Shown here piece by piece: positions 24,785-32,984 of a DNA stretch of 64,000 nucleotides. The DNA lies in the NCBI RefSeq assembly GCF_001905095.1, contig NZ_LWLS01000066.1, positions 1 to 64,000 on the forward strand, given 5' to 3'. This stretch comes from Micromonospora sp. CB01531. GTDB taxonomy: Bacteria > Actinomycetota > Actinomycetes > Mycobacteriales > Micromonosporaceae. How positions within the stretch are numbered: position 1 is the first letter of the stretch; each line of letters begins with the position of its first letter. Position numbers and translations under genes: made by a program. The notes beneath the pieces are model-generated. The model did no database searches. It had not been told where the DNA came from and saw only the letters and a program-made list of their open reading frames with translations.

Positions 24785-25678
24785 CTAACCAAGTGTCGGC
24801 GGGTGCTCTGCCGGACGGCGTCCCCAGGACGAGATCAGCGGCGCGAGAGTCAGGTCGAGTTCGCCGGCCTGGATGGCGGCCAGGTGCGCGTCGATCTCGG
24901 CGTCGTCGGCCAACCCGGCCGCGAGCAGCTCACCGCGCACGTGCCGTATGGTCGCCGCCTCCAACCGGTCACAGGCCAGCCCGCCGACCGGGAACGAGCC
25001 CACCGCGGCGACATCTACCAAGCCCGCCTCACGCAATGCTCGCGGCAGCGTCCGGCCGTAGCGCAGGTCCGCGCCGCGGCGCGTCAGCAACTCCCGGACC
25101 GCGTCGCGCAGCCGGTTGGCCCGCCGCTGCGCAGGGCCGCTGTCGTCCAGGCACGCCAGTGGCTGCAGAGCGGTATCGGCGTCCTCGACCAGCAGCCAAC
25201 CGCCGGGCCGTAGCGCTGCCGCCATCGTGGCCAACGCTCGAGCCCGATCGGGTACATGGACCAGCACGAGCCTGGCGTGCACCAGATCGAACGTCCCCGG
25301 CTCCGGGGGCGGATCAGCGGCGACGTCGTGCTGGCGCACCTCGTACCCGTCGCCTGCCTTCAGCCACGACAGGTCGATGTCCGTCGCCAGCACGTGCCCG
25401 GTCGGACCGACGGCCGCCGCGAGCGCCTCCGGGATACTGCGGCCACCAGCCCCCACCTCCCAGCAGCGCGAGCCAGCCCTGACCCCAAGCCGATCAAAGT
25501 GCGCGCGCGTCACACCGTCGAACAGCTCGGCCAGCCAAACGAATCGCTCGCCCGCCTCGGCGCGCGCGTTGTCCAGCAGGTACCCACGGGCGGGTGCCGA
25601 CTCCCCACCGGGCACGGTAGCCACGCCGGTCGGATCCAGTCGGCCACCGACGTCCGGCAGGCGAGGCGAGGAGGTCAT
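24785..25678 (-). CDS. Class I SAM-dependent methyltransferase
   Basis: A 297-residue enzyme. Motif I is CWEVGAGGRSIPEALAA, which binds SAM; the following acidic strand is GHVLATDIDLSWL; motif IV region is GTFDLVHARLVLVHVPD; and the post-motif helix is LATMAAALRPGGWLLVEDAD. The ATG at 25678 is preferred, with an earlier GTG/ATG possible. The fold matches UbiE/arsenite-methyltransferase-type enzymes acting on small molecules. No neighbouring biosynthetic genes indicate the substrate. Confidence 0.87.
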   Translation of the reverse strand: MTSSPRLPDVGGRLDPTGVATVPGGESAPARGYLLDNARAEAGERFVWLAELFDGVTRAHFDRLGVRAGSRCWEVGAGGRSIPEALAAAVGPTGHVLATDIDLSWLKAGDGYEVRQHDVAADPPPEPGTFDLVHARLVLVHVPDRARALATMAAALRPGGWLLVEDADTALQPLACLDDSGPAQRRANRLRDAVRELLTRRGADLRYGRTLPRALREAGLVDVAAVGSFPVGGLACDRLEAATIRHVRGELLAAGLADDAEIDAHLAAIQAGELDLTLAPLISSWGRRPAEHPPTLG

Positions 25679-25790
25679 CACCACATGGTCAACCTCCCCG
25701 GGCAACCAGGACACGACGACGAGAGTGGGACATCTCACACAGCCAGCGAACCCGAAGGCCGTACAGCACCGTCCGGGTGCGCGCTCATCG

Positions 25791-25850
25791 GCAGTTCAGG
25801 ATGTCCGCTCTTGATCGGCCAGCACGCACGGACTGCGTCAGATCAGGCGG
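25791..25850 (+). repeat. Dispersed repeat with internal deletion
   Basis: Starts GCAGTTCAGGATG, then continues directly with CCGCTCTTGATCGGCCAGCA and CGCACGGACTGCGTCAGATC. Relative to the copy at 22714 about 33 internal bases are absent. It lies before the CoaD-like gene. Confidence 0.78.
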
Positions 25851-25932
25851 TGGTCGGCGGTGACGACAAGGCCCACCGTCCGGTCGGCACATGTACGACT
25901 GGGATGATCGTGGCCATGTGGTTGGAGTCGCG

Positions 25933-26409
25933 GTGACGGCTACGTCGGACCGTGGAGCAGTGCCGGTACACGGTTCGCTGGCGGTCTATCCCGGTACGTT
26001 CGATCCGTTCACCCCGGGGCACCGCGACCTGGTGGCCCGCGCCCGGGAGATATTCGACCAGATCATCGTGCTGCTGGCGGTGAGCGCCGACAAGCGACCA
26101 ACCGCCGAAGCCACGACCAGGGCCGTACACGTGCGCGACGCCATGCCGGCAGCCTGGGGCAACGTCGAGGTGGACACCTGGACCGGCCTGACCACCGCCT
26201 ACTGCCTGCGCCGCCGCGCCACCGTCATCGTCCGCGGCCTCCGTACGGCCACGGACCTACGCCACGAGTACCAACTCGCCGCGATGAACGAGCAACTCGG
26301 CATTCAAACCGTCTGGCTGCCGACCCGTCCACAGCTGGCCGCCACCTCGTCCACGGCCGCACGCGCATACCGCTCGGCACAGTCGGGCCCGTCCGTCCCC
26401 GAACGCTGA
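25933..26409 (+). CDS. CoaD-like nucleotidyltransferase (phosphopantetheine adenylyltransferase paralogue)
   Basis: About 158 residues. The nucleotidyltransferase signature is YPGTFDPFTPGHRDLVARA. The middle motif VIVRGLRTATDLRHEYQLA then AMNEQLG matches the substrate and ATP region of CoaD. The end SSTAAR stands where CoaD has ISSTxxR. Several CoaD positions differ (VSADKRP for NPxKK), so a different acceptor is possible. The start could be GTG 25933 or GTG 25960, the latter nearer the usual CoaD N terminus. It is a solitary gene between two repeat copies, unlike housekeeping coaD, which normally sits with rsmD or recG. Confidence 0.78.
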   Translation: MTATSDRGAVPVHGSLAVYPGTFDPFTPGHRDLVARAREIFDQIIVLLAVSADKRPTAEATTRAVHVRDAMPAAWGNVEVDTWTGLTTAYCLRRRATVIVRGLRTATDLRHEYQLAAMNEQLGIQTVWLPTRPQLAATSSTAARAYRSAQSGPSVPER

Positions 26410-26448
26410 ACAGTGACCCCACAGGTACTGGAACGGTGACAACGCCTC

Positions 26449-26534
26449 AAGGTGGGATGCACTCTTCTCGACAGGTCCGGACGTTCCTCCGGACGCCAGT
26501 GGTCACGATCCGTAACGCTCGGATAGCGGCAGAA
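26449..26534 (+). repeat. Dispersed repeat, diverged copy
   Basis: TGCACTCTTCTCGACAGGTC then CGGACG matches the left end of the family, and CACGATCCGTAACGCTCGG followed by AGCGGCAGA matches the right end. It begins about 40 bases after the CoaD-like stop and precedes the sulfotransferase unit. Confidence 0.6.
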
Positions 26535-26677
26535 GCGTGCACCCGCCCAGAAGCGCGGGCTCAAAAGACGGCCGGAAGTTAGGAACGAGTGGTCTGCGAT
26601 GCGGTTGGGCTGAAGCAGCTTTTACCGGGCGATCGAGGGGCGCGACGCGACGTCGTCAAGGTGGAGAGCCAAAGCCG

Positions 26678-27634
26678 TCACTCATATCCCATGGCCGGGA
26701 TGACCTTGCCGAGTTCTTCTTCGATGAACTCGCGGGTTTCATCGTCGAATTGGTTGGTGCGGTTCGTCAGCTTGTGCGCCTGAAACGTTGAAGAGGTGGC
26801 GAAGTCGTCGACGTCGAGCCGTTCGAACAGGGCGCGGCGCTGCCCAGGCCAGTCGACTGCGAGATCTTCTGCTTTCACCTCGATGTATCGCCTGCCCGTC
26901 AGGTCGACCGTGTTCTTCCAGGTGAGCCATCGGTGGTAGACCGGCTTGAGGTAGGCCAGCGCGCCGTCGACGGTGGGCGGTGCCCATGGCTGGGCCAGGT
27001 GGGATGCGAGCACTGAGACCGGGTGACGCTTGATGTGCACGATGGTCGCTTCGGGGACCAGTTCCCAGAGGAACTCCATGCACAGCAGGTTGAACGGTGT
27101 CTTCTCGCACCAGGTCGGCTTGCCCGCGTCGGCGGCTGCTCCGCCGAACATGGTGTCGATCAGGCCCCGCAAGATTCCGAGCAGTTCGCCCCGGTCGCTG
27201 AAATACCTGGGAAGTACCCGCCGGCGGCTCAGCGGCTCGAACGGCCCGGCAGGCCGGTCGGCGTTCCCGAAGCCCTCCGCGGGCGCAGGTTCGTCGTATG
27301 TGTCCGCGATCAACTGCGGCCACAGCTGTTGCACCGCGTCCCGGTAGCGCCGCTCGCCGACCAGCTCGGGAACGGTTTTGCCGCGATCGTCGCGCCGACC
27401 CGGCACCCGTACGGTGAGGAAGTCGCTCAGCCGGCGCAGGGCGTCCTCACCGACGGTGGGGTCGTATCGATCGGTGAGCGCGTCGGCCAGGTCCCGCAGG
27501 CCACCCGGATCGATGAGAAACCGGGTCTCCATGGGAATCCGATGGATCAGCGGATGTTCGCCGATGATGTCAGCGATCCGCGACGTTCCCGAACGACCCG
27601 TACCCGCAACGAAGATCGGTGAGGGGAAAGACAC
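26678..27634 (-). CDS. Sulfotransferase family protein
   Basis: A 318-residue enzyme. The 5'-phosphosulfate loop is IFVAGTGRSGTSRIADIIG at the N terminus. The 3'-phosphate motif is ATIVHIKRHPVSVLASHLAQ near residue 205. These two define the PAPS-binding fold. A central KPTWCEKTPFNLL region is typical of bacterial sulfotransferase-3 proteins. The start ATG at 27634 places the P-loop at residue 8, as usual. The acceptor could be a lipid, glycan or secondary metabolite. It is a lone gene flanked by repeat copies. Confidence 0.87.
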   Translation of the reverse strand: MSFPSPIFVAGTGRSGTSRIADIIGEHPLIHRIPMETRFLIDPGGLRDLADALTDRYDPTVGEDALRRLSDFLTVRVPGRRDDRGKTVPELVGERRYRDAVQQLWPQLIADTYDEPAPAEGFGNADRPAGPFEPLSRRRVLPRYFSDRGELLGILRGLIDTMFGGAAADAGKPTWCEKTPFNLLCMEFLWELVPEATIVHIKRHPVSVLASHLAQPWAPPTVDGALAYLKPVYHRWLTWKNTVDLTGRRYIEVKAEDLAVDWPGQRRALFERLDVDDFATSSTFQAHKLTNRTNQFDDETREFIEEELGKVIPAMGYE

Positions 27635-27820
27635 GGCGAGCAGTCAAACTCTCAGCCCGGCGCCTGTGCAAACCATTTATCCCCTTCACCCGCCGCTACG
27701 GGCCGGACCCACACCCGCCGCGCCGAGTACGTGCCGGACGGCCACCTCCAACAAGCGCGCAACGAATTATCGAAGCTTCCCGACGCGCCGCATCCCTCAC
27801 ACACTAATGCACTGATCTCG

Positions 27821-27914
27821 GCAGTTCAGGATTCCCGCTCGACCCAGTGGCCAGCTACGGATCGTGACCGCTCTTGATCGGCCAGCATCCACGGACGGCG
27901 GTAGATCCGTGCAT
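27821..27914 (+). repeat. Dispersed repeat, full-length copy
   Basis: Begins GCAGTTCAGGATTCCCGCTC, contains GGCCAGCTACGGATCGTGAC and CGCTCTTGATCGGCCAGCA, and ends ACGGACGGCGGTAGATC. Same order and spacing as the copy at 22714, with scattered substitutions. Confidence 0.82.
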
Positions 27915-28009
27915 CTGTCACGGCCAGGGATGAGGCCGCAGAGACGCTCCGGCGGACCGAACACAACCGCGCCGATGTACCTTCCGCGTGTGGACCGCGT
28001 TCACCTTGC

Positions 28010-28375
28010 CCGCATCCTGCACCAGCCCGACAGCACCCGGCCCAGTAATGCGAGTCGGCGAATCGCCAACGCTCGTCGTGCGGTGGCTCGGCGGGCGCGG
28101 GCTCGCCCGCGAAGTACGCCGCCAGCTCCGCGTCGCCTGCCCCGGCCAGCCAGCGCTCGGCCGCGCGCAGCGCCTCGGGGGACGGCACCGAGCCGCACGT
28201 TCCAGCACGCCCAAGAGCAGCTGATAGCCCTGCATGAGCGGCCACGGCAGGTCGGCGACCGGCCATAGGGTGCCGATCACGCATCCTGCGCCGGCAGGCA
28301 GGAAGCCTGCGGGCAGGCCGACCGTCTCGTTCGGCAGCCGCCGGACGTCAGTCACGGCCGTCTGGCATTCCCGAT
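28010..28375 (-). pseudogene. CHAT-domain protease C-terminal remnant, frameshifted
   Basis: The upstream frame reads ECQTAVTDVRRLPNETVGLP then AGFLPAGAGCVIGTLWPVAD. This is the catalytic-cysteine half of a CHAT (caspase-like) domain, with Cys of the xCxTA motif. Near 28200 the frame changes, and the expected continuation SPEALRAAERWLAGAGDAEL, then FADSHYWAGCCRAGAG, is found in another frame. The histidine half and the usual N-terminal TPR repeats are absent upstream of 28375. It is therefore a broken copy of a caspase-like peptidase of the kind used in bacterial defence or signalling. Confidence 0.75.
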
Positions 28376-28474
28376 ATCCGCCGCTTGCCACCGGATCTGA
28401 TGAAACCCTAAACGCGGGGAGTGCGGTCGCGAGCCCAGGAGAGGCGGCATCGGGATCACGGTGAACGGCTTCTG

Positions 28475-28868
28475 ATGCGTACCGCGTTGATCGTGTTGGC
28501 CACGCTGGCGGCGGCCGTGGTCGTGGACCTGGTCGCCCGCGTGCTGATCCGCCGGGGTGCCCGTGGCCGCTACAAGTGGCTGCTGGAGCCGCTACGGCAC
28601 GCCTGCCGCCGCCCGGCGGCCGCGGTCCTGCTGGCCGGGGCGCTGTACTACGCGCTGCCGCCCGGACCGGCCGAGTGGCAGCGTTATCTGCGGCACGCCA
28701 TCCTGCTGGTCCTGATCGCCGTCAGTGCGTGGCTGGTGATCAAGGCATTGCACGTTGCCGAAGCGGTCGCGTTCAGCCGGCTGCCGAGCGATTTGCTCAC
28801 GAGCCGGCGGGTCCGGCGGGCCCGGACCCAGATCCGCCCGGTGCGGCGACTCACCGTGGCCGTCGTCA
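28475..28868 (+). pseudogene. MscS-type mechanosensitive channel, N-terminal part only
   Basis: From ATG 28475 the protein has three hydrophobic helices (TALIVLATLAAAVVVDLVA, then AAAVLLAGALYYALP, then AILLVLIAVSAWLVIKAL), followed by RRVRRARTQIRPVRRLTVAV. That last motif immediately precedes the pore helix in actinobacterial MscS proteins. At VVT the similarity ends and unrelated sequence follows, so the pore and beta domain are lost. The break coincides with the DUF7002 fragment on the other strand. Confidence 0.65.
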
Positions 28869-28985
28869 CGGCTGCGTGGACAGGAGGCCGTGTCGTTGCA
28901 CCGATGGCCACGCGGTCGCCGACATCGTGTGGAAGACCCGCGGATGGCGCGCGATCAGTTCCTCGACGTCCATGACGGTCATCAT
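28869..28985 (-). pseudogene. DUF7002-like N-terminal remnant
   Basis: From ATG 28985 the minus strand reads VEELIARHPRVFHTMSATAW then PSVQRHGLLSTQP and a stop. This is the characteristic N terminus of DUF7002 proteins (small cytoplasmic proteins of unknown function). The remaining roughly 180 residues are gone. The break point abuts the broken MscS gene, so the two fragments share a rearrangement junction near 28869. Confidence 0.55.
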
Positions 28986-29182
28986 TCCGGACGTCCACGA
29001 CTACGGGCCATCAGGGATCCGGTCGACGCTTTCCCATCACCTGGTCGACAGGTGGCCTGCAGCGCTGGTGCCCCTCTGCGCTATGCCTACGCCTGTCGAG
29101 ACAACAGCCACCCTCCGTAGTGACCGACTCGCGGCAGATGTGCGCACTCGACCGCCGATAACCCCACTCCTCGAACGCGTTC

Positions 29183-29917
29183 TCAGACCGCTCGAACTTC
29201 GGCGAGCCGCCTGACTGCGTACTCGTCGTCCCAGCAGACGGCGGCTTCCCATGCGGCCGACGCTTGCCCGGCGATGTCGAGCGCGCCGTCGTCGAGGCCG
29301 GCGGCGTTGCCGGGCAGCACGAGGTCGAGGTCGGGAACGTCGATGTGCGACTCGTCCCAATCGATCAGCCCGACTTGACTCGCGGTCATGCGCACGTTGC
29401 CAGGGTTGTTGGGGTTGCCGTGGACGACGCATGTCTGACGCCCGGTGAGCCGCGCCCACGCTGCCCGGCATCGAGCAACGCTCTCCGGGGGCATCGCGCC
29501 GAGGTCGATCTTCGTTCCGGTCTCGGCGTGCAGGAGGTCGGTCGACGATCGCCACCCTGGGCGCTGCGGCCAGGCCTGCGTCAGCCGATGCAGCTCGCGG
29601 AGCGTGCCGGCGACGCGGCGCCAGTCGGCCTGCGTCTCGGGCGGTCCGCCCTCCAGGTAGGTCATCACCACCAGACCGTCGGCGAACAGCCGGCCGTCCG
29701 TAGTCGGGATCGGGACCGGCACGGTCAGACCTTCACGGTCGAGGTGTTGGAGGAGTGCTGTCTCCCACGCAAGATCAGCGTCGCTCCTGGTGCCGAGACG
29801 ACCGACCGCGAGGTGCCCGTTGACGCGCACGCTCCACACGTCGTTGGCGACTCCGCCAGCGAGCGGTTCGATGCGAGCGACGTCTTCACCCCATTGCCCG
29901 AGCGCCTCCCACCCCAC
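29183..29917 (-). CDS. APH-family phosphotransferase (putative kinase)
   Basis: A 244-residue small-molecule kinase. The N-lobe is VANDVWSVRVNGHLAVGRLG. The catalytic loop is TCVVHGNPNNPGNVRMT, with HGNxxxxN in place of the standard HGDxxxxN, followed by the metal motif VGLIDWDESHIDVPDLDL. The Asp-to-Asn change in the loop would lower or alter catalysis, so activity is uncertain. A second phosphotransferase at 8190-9101 has the normal HGD. The start ATG at 29917 gives the usual beginning. Confidence 0.8.
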   Translation of the reverse strand: MGWEALGQWGEDVARIEPLAGGVANDVWSVRVNGHLAVGRLGTRSDADLAWETALLQHLDREGLTVPVPIPTTDGRLFADGLVVMTYLEGGPPETQADWRRVAGTLRELHRLTQAWPQRPGWRSSTDLLHAETGTKIDLGAMPPESVARCRAAWARLTGRQTCVVHGNPNNPGNVRMTASQVGLIDWDESHIDVPDLDLVLPGNAAGLDDGALDIAGQASAAWEAAVCWDDEYAVRRLAEVRAV

Positions 29918-30338
29918 TGGCCGTATCTTACGGGGTTCCGAACATCACTGTTCTCGGCGCGAGGGGGCGCTGACCGGGCGCGCGGTCTGCGGCAGATCCG
30001 GACGCCGGGATCGCCCCTCGCGCGTCGTCGAATACTCCGCCGGACGGTTGTAGGTTCTCAGTGATCTTGGCGCCGTGGATCGCTGGCGAGTTGCCGGGTT
30101 GCACGGCTGTCTCACTGGCTTAGCGCTGGTTTGTCTCATCGATCTGGCGCTTTCCTCGGTCCGGCATGTGTTAGTGGCGGCCAGCCGTTTGATCCTGCCG
30201 TCCAAGCTTTGAGTTCGATTGATTCGTCGTAGCCGACCCGCCGCTCGCGCTGCCCTTGCCGTGCGGGTTAGTCGGTGTTCTACTGTACCGGCACAATCGG
30301 TGGGCGCAGGCGGATACCAGATGGAGGGGATATCGGAC
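29918..30338. other. Non-coding stretch with repeat end and an inverted repeat
   Basis: GCGGCAGATCCGGACG at 29989-30004 matches the right end of the dispersed repeat. It is enclosed by imperfect arms GCGCGAGGGGGCG (29958-29970) and CGCCCCTCGCGC (30013-30024). The remainder is the upstream region of the GntR operon; no clear promoter was identified. Confidence 0.45.
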
Positions 30339-30800
30339 GTGATCACCTTTCATGTCGACCGGGCTGACAGCGTCCCTGCATACGCGCAGCTGATCAGGCA
30401 GGTGCGCGAGGCGCTACGGATGGGACTACTGCATCCCGGGGACCAGTTGCCCACCGTGCGCAGCGTGGTGACCTCGTGCACAGTCAACCCGAGCACGGTG
30501 CTGAAGGCCTACCGCGAGCTGGAGCTGGCCGGCCTGGTCGAGGCGAGGCAGGGGTCGGGCACCTTCGTCAGCGGGACGCTGGGCGATGCGGACCCCCATG
30601 TCATGGCCCGGTTGCGTAGCGGCCTTTCCCGGTGGCTCGGTCAGGCCCGCGAGGCAGGGCTCGAGGCCGAAGATGTCCAGGCGTTGATCGCCTCGGTGAT
30701 CACAGAGGACTCACTGCGCCAGGCGCAGGCCGGCAACGGCCCGCCGCAGACGGAACCGGTGGCGCGTGCCGCGTTCGGTAAGGAGGGAGACGCCGCATGA
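30339..30800 (+). CDS. YtrA-type GntR family regulator
   Basis: A 153-residue repressor. The GntR winged helix is SVPAYAQLIRQVREALRMGL then QLPTVRSVVTSCTVNPSTVL and GLVEARQGSGTFV. The short C-terminal helix pair is typical of the YtrA subfamily, which controls ABC exporters. I chose GTG 30339 because the upstream in-frame ATG at 30321 forms part of GGAGGGG, a strong ribosome binding site nine bases before the GTG. The stop overlaps the ATPase start (ATGA). Confidence 0.87.
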   Translation: MITFHVDRADSVPAYAQLIRQVREALRMGLLHPGDQLPTVRSVVTSCTVNPSTVLKAYRELELAGLVEARQGSGTFVSGTLGDADPHVMARLRSGLSRWLGQAREAGLEAEDVQALIASVITEDSLRQAQAGNGPPQTEPVARAAFGKEGDAA

Positions 30801-31723
30801 ACGGCCAGTCCATCGCCGTGGAAGCCCGAGACGTGAGCAAGCGCTACGGCAACGTGTGGGCGTTGCGGGAGTGCAGTTTCCATCTGCCCGCGGGCCGCAT
30901 CATCGCCCTCGTCGGCGCCAACGGCGCGGGCAAGTCGACGCTGATGAGCATCATCAGCGGCATACTGCCGGCCACCTCTGGCTCGCTGTTCGTCAACGGA
31001 CAGGCCGTGGTGAGAGGCATGGCCTCCGGTAACGGGGGAACGGCCGACGCTGGGAGCCGGGTCGCGATCCTGGCACAGGACAAGCCCCTCTACCGGGACT
31101 TCACCGTGGCCGACATGCTGCGCTTCGGACGGTCCACCAACCACGTGTGGGACCAGCAGCGAGCGCTGTCCTGGCTGGAGCGCTTCGACGTGCCGTTGGA
31201 CCGCCGCTGCAGCAAGCTGTCTGGAGGCCAGAAGGCACAGGTCGCACTCGCGGTTGCCCTGGGGTCCCGCCCGGACGTGCTGCTGCTGGACGAACCGCTG
31301 GCCAACCTCGACCCGGTGGCCCGCACCGAAGTAACCGCCGAACTGCTGGCCGAGACGGCCGACAGCGACATGACGGTGATGCTCTCGACCCACATCGTGG
31401 CCGAACTCAGCGGCGTCGGCGACCACCTGCTGCTGCTCGACGCGGGCCGTCCCGTGCTGACCGGCGACGTCGAGCAGCTGCTCGCTCGCCACCTCCGCTT
31501 CACCGGACCCCGAGCGGACCGGCCGCCGGCCCCCGGCACGATCCTGCAGGCGCAGCACGCGGGCCGGCAGTCGGCCTTCGTCATCCAGCTACCCGACGCA
31601 GCAGTCGCGCCCGCCATCGTGGCACCCGGATGGACCGCCCAACCGATCTCCCTGGACGAGCTGATTGTCACCCACCTCAAGGCGTCACAGCGGGCGCGAA
31701 AGGATCTGGAGGCAGCAGCATGA
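30797..31723 (+). CDS. ABC transporter ATP-binding protein
   Basis: A 308-residue ATPase. Walker A is LVGANGAGKSTLM near residue 40, the signature is KLSGGQKAQVALA, Walker B is DVLLLDEPLANLDP, and the H-loop is VMLSTHIVAEL. The C-terminal about 90 residues after LLARH are a regulatory extension seen in ABC-2 exporters. It is coupled to the GntR regulator upstream and overlaps the permease downstream (ATGA at 31720). Such YtrA-ABC operons often respond to cell-wall-active antibiotics. Confidence 0.92.
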   Translation: MNGQSIAVEARDVSKRYGNVWALRECSFHLPAGRIIALVGANGAGKSTLMSIISGILPATSGSLFVNGQAVVRGMASGNGGTADAGSRVAILAQDKPLYRDFTVADMLRFGRSTNHVWDQQRALSWLERFDVPLDRRCSKLSGGQKAQVALAVALGSRPDVLLLDEPLANLDPVARTEVTAELLAETADSDMTVMLSTHIVAELSGVGDHLLLLDAGRPVLTGDVEQLLARHLRFTGPRADRPPAPGTILQAQHAGRQSAFVIQLPDAAVAPAIVAPGWTAQPISLDELIVTHLKASQRARKDLEAAA

Positions 31724-32799
31724 GCGCGCTCACCCATCGATCGCTGGCCGCGAACCGTCGGAACAGACGCGAATCCACCACCCGCCGCGCTGGCGGCGTC
31801 GCCGGCATGGTCTGGCTGACCTGGCGCCAGCACCGCTGGACGCTGCTCGGCTCCCTCGTCCTGACGCTCGTGCTCGTCGGCTGGATGACCTACCTCTCCA
31901 TCGACATGATGAGTCTGTACCACCAGTGCCACGACACGCGGTGTCCGCCGTACTCTCCGCAGTACGCGGCGCTCTTCGCCGACTACGGCCCGATCTTGCA
32001 GGCCGAGATCCTGGCGCTGGTGGTGCAGTACACCCCGCTGCTGATCGGCGTGTTCATCGGCGTTCCGGTACTGGCCCGCGAGCACGAGCAGCGGACGCTG
32101 CTGCTGGCCTGGAGCCAGGATGTCTCCCCGGTGCGCTGGCTGTGGACCAAACTGGCCCTGCTCGGCCTGTTCGTGGCGGCCCTCGGCGCGGCATTGGCCG
32201 CCGTCACCGACCATCTTGCCCACGTGCACGCCACCATCGTCGGCAACAGCCTGTTCGGCGACAGCGTGTTCCCGGTCACCGGAATGCTGCCGCTGGCAAG
32301 TAGCGTCTGCTGGTTCGCGGTCGGCGTCGCACTCGGCGCCGCCATCAGACGTACGCTCCCCGCCATATTCGGCATCATCGCGGCGTTCATCGGCGTCATG
32401 CTGGGCATCCAGTGGCGCTACCCCACCCTGATGAAGCCACTGTCCCTCTACCTGCACCCCGACCAACCAAGCCCCCTCGTCTCGGACCACAACGGCCTGG
32501 TCGTCGACGGCCTCATCCAAATCGGACCCGACTCGGCATCGAACTTGTTCCACTCTCCCGGGCACGAAGTCACGTATGCCGACCTGCTACGCATGTGCCC
32601 TGACCTCAGCAATCCATCTGGATCTATGATCCCCGACTGCGTAGCCCGCAACGATCTCCTCACCTACGTGACCTATCAGCCGAGCAGCCGGATCCCCGTA
32701 TTCCACCTGATCGTCGCCAGCGGCTACCTGGGCCTCGCCGCGGTTGCCCTCGCCGCCGTCTGGCTGATCGTCCGCCGCACCAACCTCAGCGCGGGATGA
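31720..32799 (+). CDS. ABC-2-type transporter permease
   Basis: A 359-residue protein with about six transmembrane helices. They start at LLGSLVLTLVLVGWMTYLSI, then ALVVQYTPLLIGVFIGVPVL, and three central helices. A long extracytoplasmic loop (about 245-325) precedes the last helix (LIVASGYLGLAAVALAAVWL) and a basic tail. The conserved LAREHEQRTLLLAWSQ lies before helix 3, as in actinobacterial ABC-2 permeases. It forms an exporter with the preceding ATPase, repressed by the YtrA-type regulator. Confidence 0.88.
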   Translation: MSALTHRSLAANRRNRRESTTRRAGGVAGMVWLTWRQHRWTLLGSLVLTLVLVGWMTYLSIDMMSLYHQCHDTRCPPYSPQYAALFADYGPILQAEILALVVQYTPLLIGVFIGVPVLAREHEQRTLLLAWSQDVSPVRWLWTKLALLGLFVAALGAALAAVTDHLAHVHATIVGNSLFGDSVFPVTGMLPLASSVCWFAVGVALGAAIRRTLPAIFGIIAAFIGVMLGIQWRYPTLMKPLSLYLHPDQPSPLVSDHNGLVVDGLIQIGPDSASNLFHSPGHEVTYADLLRMCPDLSNPSGSMIPDCVARNDLLTYVTYQPSSRIPVFHLIVASGYLGLAAVALAAVWLIVRRTNLSAG

Positions 32800-32898
32800 A
32801 GTCCCTCACGCCGGCAAGCGGTTCAAGAGCAAGCAGGGCGCTTCCGACCGTTGCCGCTCCGGAGCCGCGGGGTCAAGTCCCAACTCCCGATCGGCGGC

Positions 32899-32917
32899 CC
32901 GACCCCGTCAGGGTCGG
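32899..32917 (+). terminator. Candidate hairpin between convergent genes
   Basis: CCGACCC (32899-32905) and GGGTCGG (32911-32917) form a seven-base stem with a five-base loop, about 100 bases after the permease stop and ahead of the converging DUF1062 gene. There is no U tract. Confidence 0.4.
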
Positions 32918-32984
32918 CGATGGAGTCGGGGCGTTCACCTTCGTCGCCGGTATCGGGCCGGCCCTGACCTTTGTTCGCGCCGGG

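Noticed and set aside
4548-30004. Classical integron attC sites
   Set aside because: The repeats lack the RYYYAAC/GTTRRRY core and strong imperfect palindromes; the recombinase is XerC/D-like without a recognisable IntI insertion.
31090-32565. 491-codon minus-strand frame across the ABC operon
   Set aside because: Antisense shadow; both plus-strand genes carry clear motifs.
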